Shown piece by piece: positions 1 through 6,530 of a DNA stretch of 9,672 nucleotides (position 1 is the stretch's first letter; the number at the start of each line of letters is the position of its first letter). Origin of the DNA: an uncultured Candidatus Melainabacteria bacterium. Lineage in GTDB: Bacteria > Cyanobacteriota > Vampirovibrionia > Gastranaerophilales > Gastranaerophilaceae. Under the pieces are notes generated by a model that was not told the origin of the DNA, made no database searches, and saw only the letters and a list, made by a program, of their open reading frames with translations. The position numbers and the translations under genes are program-made. The DNA lies in NCBI GenBank assembly GCA_934754735.1, contig CAKVJE010000070.1, positions 1 through 9,672 of the forward strand, given 5' to 3'.

Positions 1-1028
1 ACAATTATCCGTTTTGGTACGGTTTTTTTACAAGTTTAGGGATTAAAATAGTTTTGTCTGACCCGACTACAAAACAAACCATGTCTGATGGTTCAGCTCT
101 TGTAGTTACTGAAACTTGTTTGCCTATAAAAATTTATTTAGGACATATTTTGAATTTGATGTCAAAAGGTGTTAAAAACATTTTTGTTCCGTCACTTCAA
201 TCTATTGCACCTAAAATTTATAACTGCTCTAAAATCAGAGGATTGCCTGATTTGGTTAGAAATGTTATCAAAGGTGAAATTAATATTATAGAACCAACTT
301 TGGACAAATCTGCTAAAAACCAAGGACTTTATACATTTTTAGAAGAAGCTGTAAAACCTTTCGGAATTACAAATGTCGATGAAATTAAAAAAGCTTCTAA
401 ACAAGGTTGGAAGGTTTACAATAACTTTTTAGTTATGATGCGTTCAGGCATGAGTTACAAAAAAGCAATGAACTACGCGCTTCAAGGAAAAGTATTTATT
501 GAAAATCCTTCAAACTCTGCGCCGATTAATGTTGCACTTGTTTCACACGGTTACAACATTTATGACGAAAGAGCTTGTATGAAGATTTTTGAAAAGCTTG
601 AAAAAATGGATGTTAAAGTCTTCACTTCACTTCAACTAACCGATGAACAAATGGACGAAGGCATTATTTCACTTGGTCAAAAACGTTATTGGGCTAATGA
701 ATACGAAATGACAGGTACTGCCGGTCATTATTTAAAAGATAACAAAATTGACGGTATCATTACGCTTAACGCGTTTGGTTGTGGCCCTGATTCATTGATG
801 ATTGAAAGAATTACAAGAAAAGCTAAAGAAGCTGGAAAACCAATTCTTTCTCTAACAATTGATGAACATACGGGTGAAGCAGGTTTCATTACTCGTTTAG
901 AAGCATTTATCGATATGTTATTTAGAAAAAAACGTTCTAAGATTATTAATAAAATTTCTATGGATGGCGAATACGATTATGTTCCGCAAACAAATATTTG
1001 CGATTCGTTGTTTGTAGAAAAGAAATAA
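1..1028 (+). CDS. DUF2229/COG3580-type acyl-CoA dehydratase activase-related protein, 5'-truncated by window edge
   Basis: The reading frame is open to the left edge (first whole codon at base 3), so the TTG at 54 is not the real start. The extra 17 residues, beginning NYPFWYGFF and ending GIKIV, match the family's usual N-terminal stretch, in which an FPFW-like motif precedes a conserved (S)PPT/DPTTK segment. Visible landmarks, counted from base 3, are an ETCLP motif with Cys39 followed by K and GH, a second cysteine (Cys75) before a GLPD segment, AFGCGPDS with Cys260, and a C-terminal DEHTGEAG...TRLEAF block. The conserved cysteines suggest metal or Fe-S binding. The family is related to proteins that activate 2-hydroxyacyl-CoA dehydratases and benzoyl-CoA reductases, and it occurs either alone or fused behind a BcrAD/BadFG ATPase domain. 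If stand-alone, perhaps only 10-15 residues are missing. Substrate unknown; no dehydratase subunit is in view. Confidence 0.85.
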   Translation, partial: NYPFWYGFFTSLGIKIVLSDPTTKQTMSDGSALVVTETCLPIKIYLGHILNLMSKGVKNIFVPSLQSIAPKIYNCSKIRGLPDLVRNVIKGEINIIEPTLDKSAKNQGLYTFLEEAVKPFGITNVDEIKKASKQGWKVYNNFLVMMRSGMSYKKAMNYALQGKVFIENPSNSAPINVALVSHGYNIYDERACMKIFEKLEKMDVKVFTSLQLTDEQMDEGIISLGQKRYWANEYEMTGTAGHYLKDNKIDGIITLNAFGCGPDSLMIERITRKAKEAGKPILSLTIDEHTGEAGFITRLEAFIDMLFRKKRSKIINKISMDGEYDYVPQTNICDSLFVEKK

Positions 1029-1042
1029 GTAATATTAAATGA

Positions 1043-1070
1043 ACCCCTCGCTCTATATAAAACGAGGGGT
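1043..1070 (+). terminator. Hairpin after the DUF2229 gene, probable terminator
   Basis: A perfect 8-bp GC-rich stem, ACCCCTCG (1043-1050) with CGAGGGGT (1063-1070), closes a 12-nt AT-rich loop 14 nt after the stop codon. The tract after it (CTATTAAT) is only weakly U-rich, so termination may be partial. Confidence 0.6.
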
Positions 1071-1087
1071 CTATTAATAAAAGTAGA

Positions 1088-1104
1088 TTGGGCTTTTAGC
1101 CCAA
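1088..1104 (+). repeat. Short hairpin TTGGGCT/AGCCCAA in the leader of the ABC permease gene
   Basis: A 7-bp perfect stem (1088-1094 with 1098-1104) with a TTT loop lies 22 nt before the chosen ATG. No U-tract follows on the + strand. It could be a second part of the upstream terminator region, a mini dispersed repeat, or a leader structure. The RBS (GAGAG, 1117-1121) is outside the stem. Confidence 0.45.
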
Positions 1105-1126
1105 CAATAACAATTTGAGAGAAACC

Positions 1127-2356
1127 ATGCTAGATTTCAAATCCACTTTAAGAATGGCTATAAATTCACTCAGAGTAAACATGTTACGCTCTGCACTTAC
1201 GAGTTTAGGCGTGATTATTGGCGTCAGTGCCGTAATTATCATGCTTGCGGTCGGCTCAGGTGCGAGCAAAAAAGTTACTCAGAATATGGAATCTATGGGT
1301 ACAAATCTATTAACCATTCGTTCTGCTTCCGCTAAATCAGGTGGCGTTCACATGGGAATAGGAACAAAACCGACTTTGACGTCAAAAGATGCTTTAGCAA
1401 TCGAAAAAAATGCAAGAAATGTTTTGGCAATTTCAACTTTATCATCTGAAAGCAAGCAATTGACTTATGGAAACCAAAACTGGTCGACAACAGTTTATGG
1501 CATTCAGCCGGCTTATTTGTATATCAAGAACTATGAAGTAGATTCGGGCAGAGGTTTTGTGCAAGAAGACTTGCAAAATAGCGCAAAAGTAGCTTTGATG
1601 GGCGCTACAGTCGCTACTGAACTTTTTGGTGATGTTGACCCTGTCGGAAAAGTAATTAGAGTTGGCAACATTCCATTTAAAGTAATCGGACTTTTAGAAG
1701 AAAAAGGACAATCAGGCCCGTTTGACCAAGATGACTTAATATTTATACCAATTACAACCGCGCAAAAGAAAGTTTTTGGAACAGATTTCCCCGGAACGGT
1801 CGGACAAATTGTTGTAAAAGGTCAAGATGCTGACATGCTTGATGCGACAATGGAAGACATCAATGAAATTCTTACAAATCGCCATAATATCGGTAAAAAT
1901 CAAGAGAAGGATTTTGAAATCAGAAACTCAGCGGAATTTCAAGAAAAAATGAAATCGACAGTTCAAACGTTCGCAATCCTACTTGCTTCAATCGCGTCTG
2001 TATCATTGCTTGTAGGCGGTATCGGCATCATGAATATTATGCTGGTTTCTGTTACAGAAAGAACAAAAGAAATCGGGATTAGAATGGCAATTGGCGCAAG
2101 AGTTAGCGATATTAGATGGCAATTCTTGATTGAATCATTTTTACTCTCAATGATTGGAGGGCTTATCGGGGTTGTAATAGGGATTCTTGGTTCTTATTTA
2201 ATTACTGTTTTTGCACCTTCTATGACAATTTCAATTTCTTTATTTTCAATTATTTTGGCGCTTGGATTTTCCGGAATTGTAGGCGTGGGATTCGGTTATT
2301 ATCCTGCATATAAGGCATCTTTGTTGAATCCGATTGATGCATTGAGATATGAATAG
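1127..2356 (+). CDS. MacB/FtsX-family ABC transporter permease
   Basis: Predicted 409-aa inner-membrane permease of the MacB type, a mechanotransmission ABC family that works with a separate ATPase, and often a periplasmic adaptor, to export peptides, antibiotics or envelope components. Residues 20-43 are TM1 (LTSLGVIIGVSAVIIMLAVG, the family signature). Residues about 44-280 form the extracytoplasmic MacB_PCD domain. TM2 is at about 281-309, followed by the diagnostic cytoplasmic ERTKEIGIRMAIGA motif (311-324), TM3 (335-361), TM4 (370-392) and the usual C-terminus YPAYKASLLNPIDALRYE. Length is normal for the family. I prefer the ATG at 1127 over the TTG at 1115 because GAGAG at 1117-1121 is correctly spaced for the ATG and nothing comparable precedes the TTG. 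No ATPase or membrane-fusion gene is adjacent, so its partners must lie elsewhere, possibly left of the window if the hairpins are read through. Confidence 0.93.
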   Translation: MLDFKSTLRMAINSLRVNMLRSALTSLGVIIGVSAVIIMLAVGSGASKKVTQNMESMGTNLLTIRSASAKSGGVHMGIGTKPTLTSKDALAIEKNARNVLAISTLSSESKQLTYGNQNWSTTVYGIQPAYLYIKNYEVDSGRGFVQEDLQNSAKVALMGATVATELFGDVDPVGKVIRVGNIPFKVIGLLEEKGQSGPFDQDDLIFIPITTAQKKVFGTDFPGTVGQIVVKGQDADMLDATMEDINEILTNRHNIGKNQEKDFEIRNSAEFQEKMKSTVQTFAILLASIASVSLLVGGIGIMNIMLVSVTERTKEIGIRMAIGARVSDIRWQFLIESFLLSMIGGLIGVVIGILGSYLITVFAPSMTISISLFSIILALGFSGIVGVGFGYYPAYKASLLNPIDALRYE

Positions 2357-2377
2357 CTGATATACAAACGCATCCAA

Positions 2378-2432
2378 CTCCCCTCTCCTTTACTCAATTT
2401 TACATGGAGAGGGTGCCGAAGGCGGGAGAGGG
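2378..2432. repeat. Inverted-repeat element with one left arm and two alternative right arms
   Basis: CCCTCTCC (2381-2388) can pair perfectly with GGAGAGGG at 2406-2413 or with the second copy at 2425-2432. The two right arms are separated by TGCCGAAGGCG. This GC-rich block is unlike the AT-rich surroundings and resembles the CCCTCTCC...GGAGAGGGTGCC intergenic repeats dispersed in many bacterial genomes. A run of four Ts follows the second arm, so it may also terminate transcription of the permease gene. Confidence 0.6.
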
Positions 2433-2466
2433 TTTTATAAACTAATAAAAAACAGTTTAGAAAAGG

Positions 2467-2500
2467 CTGGATTCTTCAGTCTAAAGGGCTTCAGAATGAC
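2467..2500. repeat. Dispersed-repeat-like palindromic element (CTGGATTCTTC...TTCAGAATGAC)
   Basis: The ends CTGGATTCTTC and CTTCAGAATGAC form an imperfect inverted repeat around a short centre. They resemble the widespread genomic repeat with ends like GTCATTCTGAG...GAAGAATCCAG, here in reverse orientation. It lies in the same noncoding gap as the element at 2378-2432, with no ORF. The match is from memory of recurring sequence patterns, not from a search. Confidence 0.5.
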
Positions 2501-2592
2501 GACACACCAAAAGTCTAACGCCAAGTCATTGCATAGAGCAACAATTATTTTGGGCGACAAATTTTAATAGCCTGTTATATTTACTCCACATG

Positions 2593-2601
2593 TGTTATAA
2601 T
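2593..2601 (+). promoter_or_regulatory. Extended -10 promoter for the sugar transferase gene
   Basis: TGT-TATAAT gives a perfect -10 hexamer (2596-2601) with an upstream TG extension (2593-2594). The -35 region (about 2572-2577, CTGTTA) is weak, as is common for extended -10 promoters. Transcription should start near 2608, about 29 nt before the ATG. The RBS AAGGAGA (2626-2632) is strong. Confidence 0.6.
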
Positions 2602-2636
2602 GATAAAGTTAATAGTGTTTAAATCAAGGAGAAGTT

Positions 2637-3974
2637 ATGCAAAAATCATCTGTCTTTATGCTGATTGTAGATGTTCTAATAATCGCGCTTGCGGCGCTTA
2701 CTAATTTTACTATCATAGTTGATTTTGGCGCAAAATTATTGGCTTTAGCATTATTTTTCCTAATTGTATTCATTGCAACACTATATTTCAAAGGATTCTA
2801 CACTAAACAAGATTTTAAACTTAAAGATGTTTATTATTTGTTTGAAGCAATCTCAGTCGCGACTGCAATTTGCACAATCCCACTACTATTATTCGCATTT
2901 AATGTCGTAACAGCGCTACTTTTAATATGGAATGCCGTGTGCGTATTCACACTTCTACTTATAGAACGTGTAATTATAAAGCTATTCACTAATTGCAAAA
3001 AGAAACAAAAAAACGTTTTGATTGTCGGTGCAGGTCAAGACGGTAAAGTTATTGCGGAAGAAATTCAAACAAGACCGGAATTAGGCTTAAAAGTTGTAGG
3101 TTTCCTTGATGATAATATGAACACTATTGAAGATGAAGATTCAACAATTCCAATCCTCGGTTTAACTTGTGATTCAGAAGCCGTAATTAAAGATAACAAT
3201 GTAAAATTAGTTATCATTGCGGTTAAATCACGTATGGATTCTGCAATTTTGACAGACTTAGTAAAAGGTATTCCTCTTGGCGTAAAAGTTTGGAGAATGC
3301 CAAAATTCTACGAAAAAATCACTAAAAAATACTTCATTTCTAAAATGACAGTAAACTGGTTATTTTACGCCTGTGTTAGAAAAAAAGCACTATTATTTGC
3401 TTATATTAAACGTTTTTGCGACATAATCGCATCAATTTTGATTATGATTTTAACATCTCCACTTGCAATCATTGCAGCACTTGGAATTAAATTTTCTGAC
3501 TTTGGCCCTGTATTTTATACCCAAACCAGAATGGGTAAATTTGGCCGTCCGTTTAAAATGATTAAATTCAGAACTATGTACCAAGATACAGTTACAGAAG
3601 ATTTTGATGAGGATGTTAACGAAGTAACATCTAATGACAAGCGTATTATGCCATTCTGTCGAATTCTTAGAAAATTCCATATCGACGAACTTCCTCAAAT
3701 GATAAATGTTTTGAGAGGCGAGATGAGCATAATCGGACCTCGTCCGGTGAGAGAAGAAGTTTATTACGAAAACAAAGAACGCATACCGTTCTGGGAATGC
3801 AGAAATTGGGTTCGTCCGGGCTGGTGTGGTTGGCAACAAGTTAAGGTTTGTGAGCCTCAAACCGAAGAACGCTTAGAGTACGATTTGTATTATATTAAAC
3901 ACAGAAATACGCTTTGGGAATTCGTAATCCTTGTTCAATATGTAATCAAAGTTTTGAGCGGAAAATGTAAATAA
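2637..3974 (+). CDS. Polyprenyl-phosphate sugar-1-phosphate transferase (WcaJ/WbaP-type initiating glycosyltransferase)
   Basis: This 445-aa membrane enzyme would move a sugar-1-phosphate from a nucleotide sugar to undecaprenyl phosphate, the first step of capsule, exopolysaccharide or O-antigen-like glycan synthesis. Four N-terminal membrane helices (about 5-28, 33-53, 68-89, 90-117) precede a Rossmann-like CoA/NAD-binding-type domain starting NVLIVGAGQDG (126-136). The catalytic bacterial sugar transferase domain (258-445) has KRFCD and its re-entrant helix (258-285), FYTQTRMG (293-300), KFRTM (310-314), DELPQ (350-354), SIIGPRP (364-370) and YYIKH (418-422). All the usual catalytic acidic and basic motifs appear intact. 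An unusual RPGWCGWQQV replaces the common RPGxTGWAQV near 393-402. Sugar specificity cannot be read from sequence. The start has a strong RBS (AAGGAGA) and its own promoter. The nearby GT2 and GT8 genes suggest a shared surface-glycan role. Confidence 0.95.
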   Translation: MQKSSVFMLIVDVLIIALAALTNFTIIVDFGAKLLALALFFLIVFIATLYFKGFYTKQDFKLKDVYYLFEAISVATAICTIPLLLFAFNVVTALLLIWNAVCVFTLLLIERVIIKLFTNCKKKQKNVLIVGAGQDGKVIAEEIQTRPELGLKVVGFLDDNMNTIEDEDSTIPILGLTCDSEAVIKDNNVKLVIIAVKSRMDSAILTDLVKGIPLGVKVWRMPKFYEKITKKYFISKMTVNWLFYACVRKKALLFAYIKRFCDIIASILIMILTSPLAIIAALGIKFSDFGPVFYTQTRMGKFGRPFKMIKFRTMYQDTVTEDFDEDVNEVTSNDKRIMPFCRILRKFHIDELPQMINVLRGEMSIIGPRPVREEVYYENKERIPFWECRNWVRPGWCGWQQVKVCEPQTEERLEYDLYYIKHRNTLWEFVILVQYVIKVLSGKCK

Positions 3975-3997
3975 AAAACAAAATTATACACGATAAA

Positions 3998-4022
3998 AAG
4001 GGGTGACATTTAGTCACCCTTT
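3998..4022. terminator. Bidirectional terminator between convergent genes
   Basis: A 10-bp stem (3998-4007 with 4013-4022, one G-U pair, core GGGTGAC/GTCACCC) has a 5-nt loop ATTTA. Read on the - strand it is followed by CCTTTTTATC, a good U-tract, so it is best as terminator of the - strand gene at 4072-4458. On the + strand only TTT follows, serving the sugar transferase gene more weakly. Confidence 0.8.
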
Positions 4023-4071
4023 GTCATAAAGATTAGTGTAGAAAAATAAAGAAAGAGAATTTTTAAATTTG

Positions 4072-4458
4072 TTATTTTGCCATGCCCATTAATTTATCCA
4101 TTACAACATCCATAACGGCTGGCGCTAGTTCTTCGCCGAATTCTTCTTGGACAATTCCATAAATCATTTCAAATTGTTCCATATAACCTGCAACTCTTTC
4201 CTGAGTAGCAGCATCAACATTTTCGGCACCATTTACATCTACAACTTCATTTGTAGTTTGAGGAGCTACAAAGAAATTATTACTTGCCAAGAAATCCATA
4301 ACCTTTGAAGGATCTACTTGAGTTTCTGCATGATTGTTTGCTAAAGTTTGTTCTTGTTGTTGGTCTTCTTTTTGTACATCACCATTTCTTCTTTGTGGAA
4401 CATAAGGGCCAACACCATAATTTCCATATCCTGATAATCTTCCAATTCCGTCTGTCAT
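4072..4458 (-). CDS. Orphan 128-aa acidic protein of unknown function
   Basis: I do not recognise the family. The protein has no membrane segment or signal peptide. Its N-terminal 60 residues look disordered: glycine- and tyrosine-rich at first (GRLSGYGNYGVGPYVPQRRN), then Q/E-rich. A more ordered C-terminal half (about 60-128) is rich in acidic and hydrophobic residues and ends in a likely helix, EELAPAVMDVVMDKLMGMAK. It is a real gene by several signs: a strong RBS (TAAGGAG at 4466-4472, 7 nt from the ATG), a terminator directly downstream, and a 180-bp upstream region holding a conspicuous direct repeat (4543-4560). A scaffold, secretion-substrate or envelope-associated role is conceivable, but nothing in the sequence decides it. 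Confidence 0.8.
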   Translation of the reverse strand: MTDGIGRLSGYGNYGVGPYVPQRRNGDVQKEDQQQEQTLANNHAETQVDPSKVMDFLASNNFFVAPQTTNEVVDVNGAENVDAATQERVAGYMEQFEMIYGIVQEEFGEELAPAVMDVVMDKLMGMAK

Positions 4459-4495
4459 TTTTCTACTCCTTATTGTTTTGCTTTTCTTTACATGA

Positions 4496-4501
4496 TGTAT
4501 A
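4496..4501 (-). promoter_or_regulatory. Possible -10 box for the 128-aa gene
   Basis: On the - strand this reads TATACA, a 4/6 match, and would give a start near 4489. The expected -35 position (4519-4524, AAAGTT) matches very poorly. That is consistent with an activator-dependent promoter using the direct repeat about 40 bp upstream. Weak on its own. Confidence 0.3.
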
Positions 4502-4542
4502 TCGGCATTTTTTTTTAAAACTTTAGAGTTTTTATCAATATT

Positions 4543-4560
4543 GTTACAAATCGTTACATT
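4543..4560. promoter_or_regulatory. HLR1-like direct repeat, candidate RpaB/OmpR-family binding site
   Basis: GTTACAAA (4543-4550), TC, GTTACATT (4553-4560) are two direct octamers with a 10-bp period. Every position fits the published cyanobacterial HLR1 consensus, (G/T)TTACA(T/A)(T/A), two bases, (G/T)TTACA(T/A)(T/A), bound by the response regulator RpaB. It lies about 85 bp upstream of the 128-aa gene and beyond the terminator of the neighbouring gene, so it sits in a true promoter region. That RpaB or a relative exists in this organism is inference. Confidence 0.5.
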
Positions 4561-4585
4561 AAAAGCATAAAATGCAGTAATAATA

Positions 4586-4620
4586 AGAAAGGGAAGTCGG
4601 TTAAACCGATTTCCCTTTCT
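4586..4620 (-). terminator. Strong hairpin terminator of the 80-aa gene
   Basis: A 16-bp stem (4586-4601 with 4605-4620; one G-U pair) closes a 3-nt loop. On the - strand the distal arm ends in TTCCCTTTCTTATTATT, giving a U-rich tail. It lies 23 nt beyond the stop of the 80-aa gene. Confidence 0.85.
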
Positions 4621-4642
4621 CTATAACAATAAAATAATTTTA

Positions 4643-4885
4643 TTATGCCGCTTCTGTTTGAACATATTTGGCTGATTTCGCAACAACGCCATAACAAACC
4701 ATCGTAAGTCGATTATTCAACGCCAACATCGTTCTAAAATTATTTGCAGAAACACCCATTGCGCTCATCATATCATCTGCTGAAACCTTGGATGTCAACG
4801 CATCTTCATTGTGATTATCCACTTTTTCTTGTGCATACTTTTCTACTAATAACTTATCAATAAAATCTCTTGCGCCAATTGCCAT
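4643..4885 (-). CDS. Orphan 80-aa protein of unknown function
   Basis: Not recognised. It is a small soluble, probably helical protein with no signal or membrane segment. Residues 1-30 are charged (FIDKLLVEKYAQEKVD). Residues 36-60 (ADDMMSAMGVSANNF then RTMLALNNRL) look like two short helices, and the tail is more hydrophobic (TMVCYGVVAKSAKYV). It is supported by a strong RBS (AGGAGAG at 4892-4898, 6 nt from the ATG) and by a 16-bp terminator just past its stop, so it is probably monocistronic. It is separated by 100 bp from the upstream gene. The upstream AT-rich stretch on the - strand contains TATATA-like -10 candidates near 4919-4932, but no clear -35. Confidence 0.75.
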   Translation of the reverse strand: MAIGARDFIDKLLVEKYAQEKVDNHNEDALTSKVSADDMMSAMGVSANNFRTMLALNNRLTMVCYGVVAKSAKYVQTEAA

Positions 4886-4985
4886 AATAAACTCTCCTAT
4901 TTTCTTTTTTATATATCTCTTATGTATATATAAAGTATTTAACTTTTTAAAAATTGCCTTTTTGGAGAGCTTATATTAAGAAATG

Positions 4986-5411
4986 TTAAAATGTTTTTAT
5001 TAGAAAAATTTTTATCCCGCTATCTAAACGTTCTATTCGTTTTACATACTTATAATCGGTTGGGGCATCCAAAATCAAAACCACAGCAGGCTCTTTTTTT
5101 GTAAGTTTTGCATAATATAGAGATTGGCCAATTGATTCTGCCCATTTTTTTGCAAAATCAAATTCTATTGCATAATCTTTTGTCAAGCAATCAATTCTAG
5201 TCATATCCCACAATATTACTTCTTTTCTTCCAAAATCCGGAGTACACCACTCATTTTGATAATACGCCTCAACCTGATTCGGTTTCATGGTTTGAGTTTC
5301 ATAAAGCCTCTTTGGAACGTAATTTAACCCCAAATAATATATTCCGGTAGCCATAAGAAATATTGTTACTAAAAAATGAATTGTTTTATTTTGAAACCTT
5401 TTACGCGCCAT
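4986..5411 (-). CDS. Membrane-anchored PD-(D/E)XK-nuclease-like small protein
   Basis: This 141-aa protein has a short basic N-terminus (MARKRFQNK), one membrane helix (about 10-30, signal-anchor type), and then a compact domain with EWC (54-56), a TRIDCL motif (Asp74), AIEFDFAKKW (Glu83, Asp85, Lys88/Lys89), SIGQSLYYA (Gln96...Tyr100) and the strand PAVVLIL (108-114). The order Asp, acidic-x-acidic with nearby Lys, then QxxxY follows RecB-like PD-(D/E)XK nucleases. I recall small conserved hypothetical proteins sharing the TRxDCLTxxxAIExDFAxKWxEAIGQ core. Activity is not proven: the standard (D/E)xK triad is replaced by ExD with Lys shifted. The start is 7 bp past the stop of the GT2 gene and no good RBS precedes it, indicating translational coupling in one operon. 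A role at the envelope face of the membrane is inferred only from the anchor. Confidence 0.75.
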   Translation of the reverse strand: MARKRFQNKTIHFLVTIFLMATGIYYLGLNYVPKRLYETQTMKPNQVEAYYQNEWCTPDFGRKEVILWDMTRIDCLTKDYAIEFDFAKKWAESIGQSLYYAKLTKKEPAVVLILDAPTDYKYVKRIERLDSGIKIFLIKTF

Positions 5412-5418
5412 TGCAGAC

Positions 5419-6381
5419 TTAAACCAGTTCTTTTTCTTTTATATATCGAGGTCTTGCTTTAACTTCATTAAAAATTTGTCCCAAGTATTCGCCAATAATA
5501 CCTAAGCAAAACAATTGCAAACCACCAAAAAATGCTAACAAAACGACTAATGTTGCCCAGCCGTTTGGAGTATTGTGCAAACAATATTTTTCAAAAAAGA
5601 CTTCTGCTGCTAATAAAAAGCTTCCTAAAACAGTTAGTACGCCAACAGCTGCTATTATTCGAAGCGGCACAATACTAAATGCCGTAATGCCGTTTAAAGC
5701 CAAACTTGTAAGAGAAAAGAAATTAAACTTGGACGAGCCAAGCGCTCTTGGCTTTACATTAAAATGTACGTAAGCAGTTTTTAGACCGATTTCGTGGAAA
5801 AATCCTCTCAAAAACAAACCAGCTTCTTGATATTTTTCAAGAATTTCAAGTCCTTTAGAGCTTACTAATCTAAAATCCGAATGATTTGGTGGAATTTTTA
5901 CCCCAAGAAGGTTCATCAATCTGTAAAAACAAAGTGCAGTATACTTTTTGAAAAACGAATCTGTTTTTCTATCATTTCTAATACCTGAAACAATTTCAGC
6001 GCCTTTATGATACTCGTCAATAAATGTTTCTATCGCGTTTTCATCCTGTTGTAAATCTGCGTCGATTGATATAACGCAATCACAACCAATGTTTTTAACA
6101 CCTAAAAGTCCTGCAATAAGTGCTTTTTGATTTCCATAATTCCTTATGAATTTTGTACCTTTAACTCTCGCCCCATAAGTTGCATGCAAATTTTCAATAA
6201 TTTCCCAAGTTTTATCTTTCGAACCGTCATCAACAAGATAAATATAACTATCGTCCGATATTTTACCTTTTGCAATAATTCCGTCTAAAACTTTTAAAAG
6301 CGTTTCAACAGTTGATTCAACTACAAGTTCTTCATTAAAGCATGGAATTATTATTGCAAGTTTAGTTTTATTTTCGCTCAT
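5419..6381 (-). CDS. GT2 polyprenyl-phosphate glycosyltransferase (GtrB/DPM1-like)
   Basis: A 320-aa family 2 glycosyltransferase likely to transfer a sugar from a nucleotide donor to undecaprenyl phosphate at the inner face of the membrane, as in GtrB, ArnC, YkcC and CsbB relatives. From the chosen Met, the GT-A fold shows IIPCFNEE (10-18), VDDGS (50-54) and the metal-binding DAD at 107-109 (SIDADLQQ). Two C-terminal membrane helices follow (about 235-260 and 272-300), with the family ending GEYLGQIFNEVKARPRYI. The upstream ATG at 6403-6405 would add eight residues but has no RBS. The Met at 6379-6381 has AAGAGGA (AGAGGA at 6387-6392) with 5-nt spacing, so I use it. It leads a two-gene unit with the PD-(D/E)XK-like protein. 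Products of such enzymes normally feed a separate multi-membrane-span glycosyltransferase, which is not in this window. Confidence 0.92.
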   Translation of the reverse strand: MSENKTKLAIIIPCFNEELVVESTVETLLKVLDGIIAKGKISDDSYIYLVDDGSKDKTWEIIENLHATYGARVKGTKFIRNYGNQKALIAGLLGVKNIGCDCVISIDADLQQDENAIETFIDEYHKGAEIVSGIRNDRKTDSFFKKYTALCFYRLMNLLGVKIPPNHSDFRLVSSKGLEILEKYQEAGLFLRGFFHEIGLKTAYVHFNVKPRALGSSKFNFFSLTSLALNGITAFSIVPLRIIAAVGVLTVLGSFLLAAEVFFEKYCLHNTPNGWATLVVLLAFFGGLQLFCLGIIGEYLGQIFNEVKARPRYIKEKELV

Positions 6382-6530
6382 TTCAATCCTCTTTGAAATA
6401 ATCATACTATATAATTATTAATAAGGGAATAGGAAAAACTTTATAAAAAAGTAATCTCATCAACATAAAATCTCGTTTACAAAGACAACATTCTATACTA
6501 AGACTTGTTTGACTTTTGTAAGCTAATAAA

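Noticed and set aside
3450..3860. 136-aa frame on the - strand within the sugar transferase gene
   Set aside because: It lies wholly inside a gene with intact family motifs, has no RBS and has no recognisable features; it is an antisense shadow.
4305..4526. 73-aa frame on the + strand opposite the 128-aa gene
   Set aside because: Phe/His-rich low-complexity product that reflects the reverse complement of Gln- and Lys-rich codons; no RBS.
5573..5773. 66-aa frame on the + strand within the GT2 gene
   Set aside because: Antisense to conserved GT2 coding sequence, with no start signals.
6466..6486. Second HLR1-like site (GTTTACAAA region) before the GT2 gene
   Set aside because: Only one half-site fits; the second octamer lacks the TTACA core.
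6491..6518. Terminator after the GT8 gene
   Set aside because: The GACTTGTTTGACTT stretch is a direct repeat, not an inverted one, and no stable stem with a T-tract was found.
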